From the NCBI GenBank assembly GCA_948614045.1, contig CAPFSK010000007.1, forward strand, positions 1 through 36,653: DNA of 36,653 nucleotides, read 5' to 3'. The first letter of the stretch is position 1. The number at the start of each line of letters is the position of its first letter. Shown in pieces: positions 14,960 through 23,562 of the stretch. The translations under genes were made by a program, and so were the position numbers. Origin of the DNA: an uncultured Candidatus Saccharibacteria bacterium (GTDB taxonomy: Bacteria; Patescibacteriota; Saccharimonadia; Saccharimonadales; Saccharimonadaceae). The notes under the pieces are model-generated. The model saw only the letters and a list, made by a program, of their open reading frames with translations, was not told where the DNA came from and did not search any database.

Positions 14960-17731
14960 TTATCGCTGTTTTCCTTTCTTCTTGTTTTGACGTTGCTTTT
15001 TCTTGTCTTTGCGCGCTGCGTTACGTTGCTGATTATAATTACGGTTGCTGCCGCGTTGCTCGTCGTCTCCGTTCTCGCTGAATTCTTTGTCAAGTTTTTT
15101 CTCGCCAGCGGAAATTTCATTGACACCCTTTTCAGTCATACCCTCAGCCATCTTAGTAAGTTCGGTGTCGTATTCTTCGCCGTCAGTGACGCTTTCGGCG
15201 ATGGCTTCTTGCTTGGTGATACTGAGGAGGATCTTTAGCACTTCTTCACGTAGGGCTTTTTCGAGACCATCAAATAACTTCTGTGATTCGCTGCGGTATT
15301 CGACGAGCGGGTCTCTTTGGCCGATACTACGCCAATGAATTCCTTCGCGGAGATGCTGCATATTTTCGAGATGTTGCATCCAGAGGGTATCAAGTACTTT
15401 TAGATAGACTTCGCGTTCGATTTTGCGCATGACTTCGGGGGTGAACTCGGCTTCTTTGGCCTGGTATTGTTTTTCAATCTCTTCAAGGGCGGCTTTGGCG
15501 CGGTCATTTTCTTTGCGCATTTTGCCGATTTTATCGACGGTTTCTTCATTGACATCGAATACACTGCGGAAATCTTTATTAAAGTTCTCGTTCACACGTG
15601 AACTGTCTCTAGTCAAATCTTCGGCGGCAACTTTCATCAGGCGTTTAATTTCGTTGTGGATGTTTTCGCCATCGAGAATCTTGCGCCGCATACTGTAAAC
15701 GACTTTGCGGTGGCGGTTGATAACGTTATCGTATTGGACAACGTTTTTGCGTGAGTCGAAGTTAAAACCTTCAATACGTTTCTGGGCGGCTTCAAGAGTC
15801 TTTGAGACGCTCTTGTTTTGAATTGGCATATCTTCATCAACCCCTAATCGCTGCATCAGCATTGCAATACGGTCACCTTGGAAGATGCGCATCAAATCGT
15901 CTTCGCAGCTAACGAAGAATTGCGTCGTGCCAGGATCGCCTTGACGACCACCACGGCCACGGAGCTGGTTATCGACGCGCCTTGAGTCGTGTCTTTCCGA
16001 CCCGATGACTACTAACCCGCCAAGTTCCTTCACGCCTTCGCCGAGTTTAATGTCGGTGCCGCGACCAGCTAGATTCGTAGCGAGGGTAACAGCGCCTTTT
16101 TCGCCGGCCTTAGCAATAATAGCGGCTTCCCTCTCATTATTCTTGGCGTTCAAAAGTTCGTATTTAATCCCCTGTCCATCGAGATATTTTGCGATCTTCT
16201 CGTTATTCGCGATGCTACCTGAGCCAACAAGGACTGGTTGACCTCGGTCGTGATATTTTTTGATCTCGGCGGCAATAGCTTTTAGCTTGCCAGCCTCAGT
16301 ACGATAAATCAAGTCGTCTTTGTCGACGCGCTGAATTGGTTTATTGGGTGGAATTTGGATGACGTCGAGGGAGTAGATCTGTTGGAATTCTTCGGCTTCA
16401 GTGAAAGCCGTACCAGTCATGCCGGAGAGTTTATTATATAATCTGAAGAAGTTCTGGAAGCTAATCGTCGCGAGCGTCATACTTTCTTGCTTGACGGCGA
16501 CGCCTTCTTTAGCCTCAATTGCTTGATGTAACCCCTCATTATACCTACGGCCTTGCATTAATCTGCCGGTGTGCTCGTCAACGATTACGACATCGCCACT
16601 ATTCGTCACGACGTAATCCTTGTCGCGCTTGAATACTATCTGGGCGCGTAGAGCCTGTTCGAGGTGGTAAACTAGTCGCGTATGCTTCGTACTATATAAA
16701 TTCTTTACACCAAGTAGCTCTTGAATTTTTTCAACGCCTTTATCGGTCAAAGTTACGCTGCGGCGTTTTTCGTCGAAAACATAGTCTTCGTCGGTTAACT
16801 GCGCCACAACTTTAGCGAATTGGTAATATGAATCAGGGTTGTCGCCAGCTGGAGCAGAAATAATCAATGGTGTCCTAGCTTCATCAATCAAAATCGAATC
16901 CACCTCATCAACGATAGCGTAATTTAGCCCGCGTTGCCTCAAATATTGAGGTTCGCTAACCATGTTATCGCGTAGGTAATCGAAACCAAATTCGTTGTTT
17001 GTGCCGTAAGTTACGTCTGCGGCATAGGCTTCCTTGCGCGTAGCCGGCTTCAAATGGCGAAAACGCTCGTCTTCGTGTTCTTCGTTCTCGTATTCAGGAT
17101 CATATACAAAGCTAGCCTGGTTGATAATTACGCCAACGCTTAGCCCGAGGATGTGATATACGGGAGCATTCCATCCGGCATCGCGTTGGGCGAGGTAGTC
17201 GTTTACTGTTACGATGTGTACGCCCTTTCCGGTTAACCCATTCAAATAAGCCGGTAGCATGGCGACCAAAGTCTTGCCTTCGCCGGTTTTCATCTCAGCG
17301 ACACAGCCTTCATGCAGCACCATGCCGCCAATTAGCTGAACATCGTACGGTCGCATACCAAGAATACGCTTGCTGGCTTCGCGCGCAACAGCAAAAGCGT
17401 CAACTAGAATTGCATCAAGCTCTTTTTGGTCTCCCGTTTTTAGTTTGCCCTTGAGTATCTCTGTTTGCTTTCTAAGCTCATCATCGCTCATCGCCTCATA
17501 TTTTGGTTCGAGTGCGCCGATTTGCTGAGTCTTTTTGTACATGCGCTTTAAGACTTTTTTCTGTGCATCACCAAAGACGCTCTGCAAAATACGAGTCAGC
17601 AAAGTCTTGTCGGCAAGTTTATCTGTCGGCTTCTTCTCTTTTGTTTGCTTCTTTTTCGGGGTATGCGGCTTAGCTTGAGCTACTTTTTGCGATTTCGCGT
17701 CAACATCGGCCGAACTAGGTTTATTCACCAT
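14960..17731 (-). CDS. secA: Preprotein translocase ATPase SecA
   Basis: 923 residues. SecA drives proteins through SecYEG. Walker A is M-K-T-G-E-G-K-T (147-154), the DEAD-box equivalent is V-D-E-V-D-S-I-L-I-D-E-A-R-T-P-L, and the second ATP site includes A-G-R-G-T-D-I and Q-L-R-G-R-G-G-R-Q-G-D-P-G. The N-terminus has about 45 extra Lys/Pro-rich residues before the usual start. The C-terminal tail is rich in Lys, Arg, Gln and Asn and lacks the usual C-x-C...C-H zinc/SecB-binding motif. The gene lies after hpf, as in Bacillus. Two TATAAT boxes (17760-17765 and 17749-17754) lie upstream, with GGAG before the ATG as ribosome binding site. Confidence 0.98.
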   Translation of the reverse strand: MVNKPSSADVDAKSQKVAQAKPHTPKKKQTKEKKPTDKLADKTLLTRILQSVFGDAQKKVLKRMYKKTQQIGALEPKYEAMSDDELRKQTEILKGKLKTGDQKELDAILVDAFAVAREASKRILGMRPYDVQLIGGMVLHEGCVAEMKTGEGKTLVAMLPAYLNGLTGKGVHIVTVNDYLAQRDAGWNAPVYHILGLSVGVIINQASFVYDPEYENEEHEDERFRHLKPATRKEAYAADVTYGTNNEFGFDYLRDNMVSEPQYLRQRGLNYAIVDEVDSILIDEARTPLIISAPAGDNPDSYYQFAKVVAQLTDEDYVFDEKRRSVTLTDKGVEKIQELLGVKNLYSTKHTRLVYHLEQALRAQIVFKRDKDYVVTNSGDVVIVDEHTGRLMQGRRYNEGLHQAIEAKEGVAVKQESMTLATISFQNFFRLYNKLSGMTGTAFTEAEEFQQIYSLDVIQIPPNKPIQRVDKDDLIYRTEAGKLKAIAAEIKKYHDRGQPVLVGSGSIANNEKIAKYLDGQGIKYELLNAKNNEREAAIIAKAGEKGAVTLATNLAGRGTDIKLGEGVKELGGLVVIGSERHDSRRVDNQLRGRGGRQGDPGTTQFFVSCEDDLMRIFQGDRIAMLMQRLGVDEDMPIQNKSVSKTLEAAQKRIEGFNFDSRKNVVQYDNVINRHRKVVYSMRRKILDGENIHNEIKRLMKVAAEDLTRDSSRVNENFNKDFRSVFDVNEETVDKIGKMRKENDRAKAALEEIEKQYQAKEAEFTPEVMRKIEREVYLKVLDTLWMQHLENMQHLREGIHWRSIGQRDPLVEYRSESQKLFDGLEKALREEVLKILLSITKQEAIAESVTDGEEYDTELTKMAEGMTEKGVNEISAGEKKLDKEFSENGDDEQRGSNRNYNQQRNAARKDKKKQRQNKKKGKQR

Positions 17732-17748
17732 TGGTCAAATCTCCACAA

Positions 17749-17765
17749 ATTATACCCCCATTATA
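17749..17765 (-). promoter_or_regulatory. Tandem -10 boxes upstream of secA
   Basis: Minus strand TGC-TATAAT at 17765-17760 and TATAAT at 17754-17749. The first would give a leader of about 20 bases containing GGAG; the second a leader of about 10 bases. Confidence 0.5.
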
Positions 17766-17770
17766 GCATA

Positions 17771-18133
17771 TTAGCTTCTCTTAATAAACAGGTTCTTCAG
17801 ACCTTTTTTAGAGAGGTGTGGAGTAGCTTCGAGTTTGAAGCGGCGAATTTGCCCCTTGAGCTTAGCTTCGATAATATCGATGCCGGCGAAGACATTGGAG
17901 CATTCGTCTTTTGCGGTGATGACTTTTCCGCCAGGAATTTCCATGGCGACGGAAATCTCATATTTGTTGTTGTGCGCGCGGTCGACTTCGGCGATGACGA
18001 CTTTGGCGACGACATCTTTTTTGCTGCCGCGTGGGAGATAGCGGTCAAGCTTGCCGATACGCTTTATCGCATATTTACGAAAACTGTCGGAAATTTTATA
18101 GTTACTTCCGCTGAGGTCGATTTTGTCTATCAC
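17771..18133 (-). CDS. hpf: Ribosome hibernation promoting factor, short form (HPF/RaiA family)
   Basis: 120 residues, matching the N-terminal S30AE domain. This domain binds the 30S decoding site and idles ribosomes in starvation or stationary phase. Family signs: an N-terminal strand, then S-D-S-F-R-K-Y-A-I-K-R-I-G-K-L-D-R-Y helix, V-A-K-V-V-I strand, and the K-D-E-C-S-N-V-F-A-G-I-D helix. The long form's C-terminal dimerisation domain is absent, so it cannot form 100S dimers in the long-HPF way (inference). It starts at GTG with AAAGGAG 6 bases upstream, 12 bases after ybaB. Next is secA, the same order as in Bacillus. Confidence 0.88.
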   Translation of the reverse strand: MIDKIDLSGSNYKISDSFRKYAIKRIGKLDRYLPRGSKKDVVAKVVIAEVDRAHNNKYEISVAMEIPGGKVITAKDECSNVFAGIDIIEAKLKGQIRRFKLEATPHLSKKGLKNLFIKRS

Positions 18134-18145
18134 ACCCTACTCCTT

Positions 18146-18442
18146 TTATAAACCTAGGTTGCCTAAATTCCCCATTAGGGGCTTCATTTTGTCAGTAGCA
18201 ATTTCTTGCGCCTTGGCGTAGCCGTCGCGCATACAATCTTCGATCCAGTGTTCGAGTTCGGAAATATCGTCGAGGTTGATTTTATCGGGGTCGATTTTGA
18301 CGTTCTTGATTTTTAGTTCGCCCGTAATCTGTACGGTCACAGCACCATCGCCTGCTTCAACTTCGACAATTTCATTCTTGAGGGATTTTTGCGCCTTTCG
18401 TAGCTGATTGAGGACTTTCATCTGATCCATAGTTGCGCCCAT
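18146..18442 (-). CDS. ybaB: YbaB/EbfC nucleoid-associated protein
   Basis: 98 residues, typical of the family. YbaB forms a dimer with a 'tweezer' shape and binds DNA; in many bacteria its gene sits with dnaX and recR. Here the dnaX association survives loosely (dnaB and one membrane gene lie between) while recR is elsewhere. The visible pattern is an N-terminal amphipathic helix (L-N-Q-L-R-K-A-Q-K), the beta core with D-G-A-V-T-V-Q-I-T-G and I-K-I-D-P, and the C-terminal helix A-Q-E-I-A-T-D-K-M-K-P. The ATG is 2 bases after the upstream stop, with AAAGGAG inside the end of the previous gene, so it is coupled. Confidence 0.88.
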   Translation of the reverse strand: MGATMDQMKVLNQLRKAQKSLKNEIVEVEAGDGAVTVQITGELKIKNVKIDPDKINLDDISELEHWIEDCMRDGYAKAQEIATDKMKPLMGNLGNLGL

Positions 18443-18444
18443 AA

Positions 18445-19911
18445 TTATAACTCCTTTTGTTCTTCTGTGGTTTGTCTAGTATATATGTATATTCTATCAG
18501 AATTATCGGACTTTGGCGAGGTAATAATGCGTTCGATGTTGGCCGAAACTTGTTCGTGACCTAGAACAGCGAAGTGCTTCGGTAGTTCATCGGCCTTCTC
18601 TGGAATCTCTTGGATAACAGTATATTCTCCTTGTTGGTCGAGGATTTGGTAAAAATTATACTTAGTTTCATCTTGGACATAGATCGTAGTACCAGTTTCG
18701 AGGTTGGCTTCCAGGAGCTTAATGTCGTCATGGAACTTGTCGGCGACAATTGGAATATAGCGGTAACCGTAAAGAAAATGTGTAATGCCACCAGTAATCA
18801 TAATTCCGAGGAAAAGGCCAATTGGGAAGACGGCGGAAATGCGAGCGTAGGGGTTGTCCGGAAAAAGGTCGTACCATTTGGCAAGAATATAGCGTAGTCC
18901 GTGTGCAATTAAGATTGCCATTGGTAATAAGATGAGGATTGCGGCTTCGGGATTAAGTCCGGAGAGAAAGATTGTAAAGATGACGAGGCAGATTGCGATT
19001 GAATTGCGCGAGGCAAAGAAGCCTTTTGAGGTCGAAAGTAACCCGATGACGGCAAGAGCAACTGATGCCAGACCGACAAAAGGCGAGAGAAAGGAACTGT
19101 CAAGCGTTGTATTCCAGGCGAAAAACGGTAAGAAGGCGGTCTGGATATTGTCGATGAAGCCAGTCAAAGAGAAATTAGGCGTAAGTAGGAGCTCAGCAAT
19201 GATATTTGGGCTAATAACGGCGGCCATGACCGCGGCAGCTAGCCCCATGATAATAATAAAAATCGTGAGGACGAGCGGAAAAGTCGGAAGGGTTTTAATA
19301 GTGAAGCGTAAATGTGGATGCAGGAAGGCGAAAAGCACAATAAAACCGGCGAGATATATCATATACGGAGTAAAAATTGAAGCAAGGAGTGCAAAGGCGA
19401 AGACAAAGCAGTACATCGGCTTGGGTTTAGTAACGCCTTGGATTTTCGAGCCGAGCCAGAGTAGCAGAGTAGGCCAAAAGACAATCATGATAAGCGGAGT
19501 GCCGCTGCCAGCGAGGTAGAGGAACGAGGCTGATAATACAGCAAGAATTGAGGCGAAAAGCGCAACGTTGGTCTTGAACCAGCGGTTGAGCAAGAGGATC
19601 AATAGCCCGCCAAGTAGGGCTCCGATAACGATACTGGGGAGTTTGATGGCGTAAACATTGAGCCCAAAAGTCATAATCGAGAGTTTTTGCAACACGCGAT
19701 ATGGGAGGTCGACGATGTCGCCGCGGAAAACCGCATCAAGCTGGACGGCGTAAGAGCTAGCAGCAGACTGCATCTCAGCTTCGGAAATTCCAGCTGGAGA
19801 GAGCAGGGGGAGGCCGAAAAGAATGCCGAGATAAGCGGTACTGAGCAAAATAAAGCCAATCACAAAACGATAGCGGTAGAGAAAAAGTTTGGAAATGACG
19901 AGTTTCTTCAC
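18445..19911 (-). CDS. Multi-pass membrane protein, GT-C glycosyltransferase-like (GT39/ArnT type)
   Basis: 488 residues with about 11-12 membrane segments through residue ~390, then a soluble C-terminal domain of about 100 residues. The arrangement of an N-terminal anchor, a first loop (P-A-G-I-S-E-A-E-M-Q-S-A), and repeated hydrophobic segments with V-Y-A-I-K-L-P-S resembles PMT/ArnT-like GT-C enzymes, which move sugars from polyprenyl-phosphate carriers outside the membrane. The first-loop acidic pair of active GT-C enzymes is seen here only as S-E, so activity is uncertain. The start is a GTG 6 bases after TATAAT with an upstream TGC; an ATG 1 base away is followed directly by a stop. Confidence 0.6.
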   Translation of the reverse strand: MKKLVISKLFLYRYRFVIGFILLSTAYLGILFGLPLLSPAGISEAEMQSAASSYAVQLDAVFRGDIVDLPYRVLQKLSIMTFGLNVYAIKLPSIVIGALLGGLLILLLNRWFKTNVALFASILAVLSASFLYLAGSGTPLIMIVFWPTLLLWLGSKIQGVTKPKPMYCFVFAFALLASIFTPYMIYLAGFIVLFAFLHPHLRFTIKTLPTFPLVLTIFIIIMGLAAAVMAAVISPNIIAELLLTPNFSLTGFIDNIQTAFLPFFAWNTTLDSSFLSPFVGLASVALAVIGLLSTSKGFFASRNSIAICLVIFTIFLSGLNPEAAILILLPMAILIAHGLRYILAKWYDLFPDNPYARISAVFPIGLFLGIMITGGITHFLYGYRYIPIVADKFHDDIKLLEANLETGTTIYVQDETKYNFYQILDQQGEYTVIQEIPEKADELPKHFAVLGHEQVSANIERIITSPKSDNSDRIYIYTRQTTEEQKEL

Positions 19912-19917
19912 ATATAT

Positions 19918-19923
19918 ATTATA
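19918..19923 (-). promoter_or_regulatory. Extended -10 of the GT-C-like gene (leaderless type)
   Basis: Minus strand TGC-TATAAT, 6 bases before the GTG at 19911. The -35 region is weak. Confidence 0.55.
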
Positions 19924-19944
19924 GCACGTGTGGAGTGAATTTTG

Positions 19945-21315
19945 CTATTCATGTTCTTTGTCCAGAGACATAAAGCGCAGCAACTCAGGGTGGAAGTAGA
20001 GTTCGACCTTGCCGACTGGTCCATGGCGATGCTTGGCAAGGATAAGCTCAGTAATATTGGTGGGCACAAAATCGTCATTGTTTTGTTTGTAGTAATCAGG
20101 ACGATGCAAAAACATGACGAGGTCGGCGTCTTGCTCGATTGAGCCGGATTCGCGTAAATCGGAGAGGACTGGGCGAGGGTCATCACGACCGGTGACGCCA
20201 CGGGAGAGCTGCGCCAGTGCGATGACGGGAATCTCTAATTCCCTGGCGAGAGTTTTTAGGCCGCGTGAAATCTCGGTGACCTCTTGAACGCGATTACCGG
20301 CGTAGCGGTCGGAGCCCTGGAGTAGCTGAAGATAGTCAACGATGATCATGCTGATATTATGATCGTGTGCGGCTCGGCGAGCTTTATTGCGCAGCTCTAG
20401 GACAGTCATAGAACTAGTGTCATCGAGATAAAGCGGAACTTCACTCATCTCGGCGAGAGCATCGCCGATGCGGGCGAAATCTTCGTTTTCGATATTACCA
20501 GTGCGAATGCGCCAGGCGTCGACGCCACCAATATCGGAAATCATGCGGTCGACGATTTCGTTTTTGGCCATCTCCATCGAGAAAAAGAGTACTCCGCGAC
20601 CATCGCCGTTGCGAGTAGCGACATTGTAGGCGAGATTTTGGGCAAAAGTGGTTTTACCCATGGCCGGGCGAGCGCCGATGATGATCAGGTCACCTTTTTG
20701 GAAGCCAGCAGTTTTCTTATCGAGATCACGAAAGCCGGTTTTTAGCCCACGGAGCGCGCCTTTATTGCGATGCAACTCTTCGATGCGTTCGTAGGCTTCA
20801 TCGAGGAGATCTTCGAGTTTGTTGTAATCGGATTTGATAGTTTTGTCAGAGACCTCAAAGAGACTTTTTTCGGCTTTACCGACGAGATCGCCGATGTTCT
20901 TCGTGCTGTCATAGGCTTCGGTGGCGATATTGGTGCCAGCCTTAATTAGGCGGCGGCGCAAGGCGGCTTGTGCGACGAGATCGGCATAAGCATCGACGTG
21001 CGAAGCAGTTGGAACGAAATTTGTTAGTTCAGTGAGATAAGGCGCTCCGCCGATATTTTTGAGAGTTTTTTGATTCTTGAGCTCAGAAGTCAGGGTCATG
21101 AGATCGATTGGGCGGTGATGTTCGTAGAGCGAAATCATTCCCTTGTAAATGTCGGCGTGACGCGGGTCGTAAAAGTCTGGAGCTTTGAGCTGTTCAAGGA
21201 CGTTCGGGAAGGCGGCATCAGAAAGTAATAGGGCGCCAAGTAGAGACTTCTCAGCCTCTAAATCTTGTGGCGGGATACGTGCATTGTCCTTGTCGGATGC
21301 CGGTGAATCTGACAT
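19945..21315 (-). CDS. dnaB: Replicative DNA helicase DnaB
   Basis: 456 residues. DnaB is the hexameric helicase that unwinds DNA ahead of the replication fork. The N-terminal domain starts at P-P-Q-D-L-E-A-E-K-S-L-L-G-A-L-L (15-30). The RecA-like domain has Walker A G-A-R-P-A-M-G-K-T (214-222), Walker B I-I-V-D-Y-L-Q-L-L, the Q-L-S-R-G sensor region and the D-L-R-E-S-G-S-I-E-Q-D-A-D segment with the arginine finger. No intein insertion is present. The start has a strong AAAGGAGG. It lies 28 bases after dnaX, so the loader and helicase functions are co-transcribed. Confidence 0.98.
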   Translation of the reverse strand: MSDSPASDKDNARIPPQDLEAEKSLLGALLLSDAAFPNVLEQLKAPDFYDPRHADIYKGMISLYEHHRPIDLMTLTSELKNQKTLKNIGGAPYLTELTNFVPTASHVDAYADLVAQAALRRRLIKAGTNIATEAYDSTKNIGDLVGKAEKSLFEVSDKTIKSDYNKLEDLLDEAYERIEELHRNKGALRGLKTGFRDLDKKTAGFQKGDLIIIGARPAMGKTTFAQNLAYNVATRNGDGRGVLFFSMEMAKNEIVDRMISDIGGVDAWRIRTGNIENEDFARIGDALAEMSEVPLYLDDTSSMTVLELRNKARRAAHDHNISMIIVDYLQLLQGSDRYAGNRVQEVTEISRGLKTLARELEIPVIALAQLSRGVTGRDDPRPVLSDLRESGSIEQDADLVMFLHRPDYYKQNNDDFVPTNITELILAKHRHGPVGKVELYFHPELLRFMSLDKEHE

Positions 21316-21343
21316 TTACCTCCTTTTAGCTAATAGGGGCCGT

Positions 21344-22846
21344 CTAAAACGGTAGATCTCCATTAACCTCTTGTACACCCCCCATTATAGCAGAAATTTG
21401 GGAGATTGAGCTGTCTTCAGGCGTTCTATGAGCGCCAATTTCGTGAATAACGAGCTCGATGTTGGTAAGATTGTCAGTTAAGATTTTGGTATTATTAGGC
21501 TTTTCGAGGATAGTTTTGGTAAATTTTTGAGTAGGGTAAATATGTAGGGTTTTGCCGTCGAATTCGTATTCAACTTTGGCGAGTTGGCTGTAGATCGCGA
21601 GATTGAGGTCCTGGATGCGCTCTAGGAAGCCATTCCAATCAAAATGCTCAGCGGAAATGACTGGTTTAAGGGTGGATTGTGAGGCTTCAGGGCCGGGGTT
21701 TTCCGAGGTATTTTGCTCGCCAGGCGTATTTAGTGGCGTTTTCCGGGCTTTAAAGGTCGGAGCTGGGTGCGACGGCGCTGGAGATTTTGCCGGGGTTTCT
21801 GGGGCCGCTGCTGACGTTTCAGGGGTGATTGCGACAGGGTTTGGTGATTTTGGGGTGGTTTGCACTGTCTTTTGCGCCGTCTGTATGCTTGAAAGTTGTG
21901 TACTCTGCATACTACTCGTTGAATTTCCACCGAGAAAGGCTAGTAGTAGCTTTGCTTCGGGGAAAGGTGGGCTGACTTCGGGCAGTTTAGCGAGTAGAGG
22001 TAGTAGTTCGGTTTTGGGTTGAGCAATAATAGTTTCGATAAGCTCGGAAACTAGGATTTCGGGACGGACGCCAGAACCCAGTAAATCTTTTAGAAGTTGA
22101 TGGATTTGATTGCTGTCGCGCTTTTCGTAGCTATCGAGTAGTTGGTGAATCACTTCTTCCTGAGGTAGACCTAGCGCGCGGCCTAAGACCTCAGCGGTGA
22201 TTTCTTGGTCGGAGATAGCGGCGACTTGATCAAGAAGACTGAGTGAGTCACGAAAACTGCCGCCGCCGCGCCGAACGACAATCTCAAGCGCTTCGTCGGT
22301 AATCTTGATTCCCTCGGCCTTGGAGATTTCTTTGAGATGCGCAAGCATAACTTCAGGGCGGGCGAGCTTAAAAGTATGGACCTGTGTGCGAGATGAGATT
22401 GTAATCGGGACTTTGTGGGCGTCAGTCGTCGCCATGATAAAAATGACGTGTTCGGGCGGCTCTTCGAGCGTTTTCAAAAGAGCATTGGAGGCACTTTTGG
22501 TCAGCATATGGACTTCGTCGATGATGTAGACTTTGTATTTTCCCTTGGTCGGAGCGATGACGGCTTTTTCGCGGAGTTCACGGATGTTGTCGACGCCGGT
22601 ATTGGAGGCGGCGTCAATTTCGATAATGTCAAGATAGCTATCTTCGACCTGATAGTCGAAGCCATTGACGGCGTGGGCGAGAATGCGAGCGACAGAGGTC
22701 TTACCAGTACCGCGTGGACCGATAAAAAGAAAGGCATGGGCAATTTTGCCAGATTTGATGGCATTGGCAAGGACAGAAGTAACTTGTTCTTGTCCGACGA
22801 CGTCTTCGAGCTTCGTTGGACGATATTTGCGGTATAGTACGGCCAT
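21344..22846 (-). CDS. dnaX: DNA polymerase III subunit gamma/tau, without the zinc module
   Basis: 500 residues. DnaX is the clamp-loader ATPase of the replisome. It shows Walker A G-P-R-G-T-G-K-T-S (43-51), Walker B Y-I-I-D-E-V-H-M-L (107-115), the T-L-E-E-P-P segment, and the S-S-R-T-Q sensor region. The four-cysteine zinc module normally lying between Walker A and the I-E-I-D-A-A-S strand is missing; residues 60-72 are a short acidic linker and I find no cysteine in the protein. Residues about 300-400 are a Pro/Thr/Ala-rich linker, followed by a C-terminal domain (about 405-490). No slippery A-run suggesting a gamma-form frameshift was noticed. The ATG follows the upstream stop codon with no gap. 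Confidence 0.95.
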   Translation of the reverse strand: MAVLYRKYRPTKLEDVVGQEQVTSVLANAIKSGKIAHAFLFIGPRGTGKTSVARILAHAVNGFDYQVEDSYLDIIEIDAASNTGVDNIRELREKAVIAPTKGKYKVYIIDEVHMLTKSASNALLKTLEEPPEHVIFIMATTDAHKVPITISSRTQVHTFKLARPEVMLAHLKEISKAEGIKITDEALEIVVRRGGGSFRDSLSLLDQVAAISDQEITAEVLGRALGLPQEEVIHQLLDSYEKRDSNQIHQLLKDLLGSGVRPEILVSELIETIIAQPKTELLPLLAKLPEVSPPFPEAKLLLAFLGGNSTSSMQSTQLSSIQTAQKTVQTTPKSPNPVAITPETSAAAPETPAKSPAPSHPAPTFKARKTPLNTPGEQNTSENPGPEASQSTLKPVISAEHFDWNGFLERIQDLNLAIYSQLAKVEYEFDGKTLHIYPTQKFTKTILEKPNNTKILTDNLTNIELVIHEIGAHRTPEDSSISQISAIMGGVQEVNGDLPF

Positions 22847-23365
22847 TTAGAGAGCAGCCTCAACGGCGGCCCAGGCGGCTTGCTCGTTGTTGGCGGGGAT
22901 AATCGCTGAGACCTGATTACCTTCACGAAGATGGAAGTAAGTCACACTAGCATAAAGAATTTCGTATTCGCGGCCACCGACTTCGATGTAATATTTATCG
23001 TCATGGTGTACGAGTGTGCCAATGACTGCTTTACGCTCGACGGGTCCGATTTGCTTATAGAGGAAGCGACCTTCAGGAGTAATCGTAAGTTTAAGGATAT
23101 CGCCTTCGATTAACTTAGACTTTGAAGCGTAGTTTGCCGGAACTGGATAATTTTTCCCGTCGGGACCGATCATGATCTGACCATCGAAGACACCTTCGAT
23201 GACTTTGCCCTCGGGGCTAGAGACGACGGTCTCGCGTGGTGCGGTAATAGCATCGCCATCACCAAGCACGGAGATTAGAAGTTCTTTGGCGGCAGCGAGA
23301 TTCGTCTCGGCTTCTTGGATCAGCCCACGTAGTCGCTTGATTTGTTTTTCTGGTAATTCAGACAT
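22847..23365 (-). CDS. Conserved-looking hypothetical protein upstream of dnaX
   Basis: 172 residues. A short N-terminal helix (about 3-35, probably coiled coil: K-Q-I-K-R-L-R-G-L-I-Q-E-A-E) is followed by a beta-rich core with repeated V-E-G-V-F-D-G-Q, G-D-I-L-K-L-T-I-T and Y-Y-I-E-V-G-G-R-E-Y-E-I-L strands, and ends in a short alanine-rich helix. No signal peptide or membrane segment. I cannot name a family. The stop abuts the dnaX ATG, so a role near replication or nucleic acids is possible but unproven. A GTG at 23368 directly precedes the chosen ATG; GCGAGG serves as a close ribosome binding site. Confidence 0.7.
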   Translation of the reverse strand: MSELPEKQIKRLRGLIQEAETNLAAAKELLISVLGDGDAITAPRETVVSSPEGKVIEGVFDGQIMIGPDGKNYPVPANYASKSKLIEGDILKLTITPEGRFLYKQIGPVERKAVIGTLVHHDDKYYIEVGGREYEILYASVTYFHLREGNQVSAIIPANNEQAAWAAVEAAL

Positions 23366-23408
23366 CACCTCGCATCCAGTCCGTAATTAACTTTAATACT
23401 AACCTTAT

Positions 23409-23414
23409 ATTATA
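23409..23414 (-). promoter_or_regulatory. -10 box upstream of the hypothetical-dnaX-dnaB unit
   Basis: Minus strand TATAAT with a TTGACT (23435-23430) 15 bases upstream, a shorter spacing than usual. The leader is about 35-40 bases. It is the only promoter seen ahead of dnaX and dnaB. Confidence 0.5.
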
Positions 23415-23485
23415 CCTTCGGCAGTCAAAAGTCAAGTTGGGTTTTGGGCGGTTTTCCACCGGGATAACGGCGGTAAGCATAAAAG

Positions 23486-23501
23486 TGTTGTAAAAATAAC
23501 A
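23486..23501. repeat. Partial copy of the TGTTGTAAAAAT palindrome
   Basis: TGTTGTAAAAATAACA: the first 12 bases equal the palindrome at 3648-3666 and the ends still pair (TGTT with AACA). It lies 35 bases upstream of the -10 of the membrane-anchored hypothetical gene. Confidence 0.4.
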
Positions 23502-23535
23502 TGGAGAATCTATGCAAAAAGTTTATGGAATTTGG

Positions 23536-23541
23536 TATAAT
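23536..23541 (+). promoter_or_regulatory. Extended -10 for the membrane-anchored hypothetical gene
   Basis: TGG-TATAAT; predicted start of transcription near 23548, giving a leader that includes AGGAGG (23554-23559) before the ATG at 23563. It shows that the ATG at 23512, upstream of the promoter, is not the start. Confidence 0.65.
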
Positions 23542-23562
23542 GAGGGGCAATTTAGGAGGCTT

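Noticed and set aside
18443..18450. TATAAT just before the ybaB ATG as a leaderless promoter
   Set aside because: It overlaps the previous gene's stop, lies only 2-3 bases from the ATG, and a good AAAGGAG is present, so operon coupling explains it.
23512..23562. Upstream ATG at 23512 as start of the membrane-anchored protein
   Set aside because: It lies before the TATAAT, whereas the ATG at 23563 has AGGAGG and directly precedes the membrane segment.
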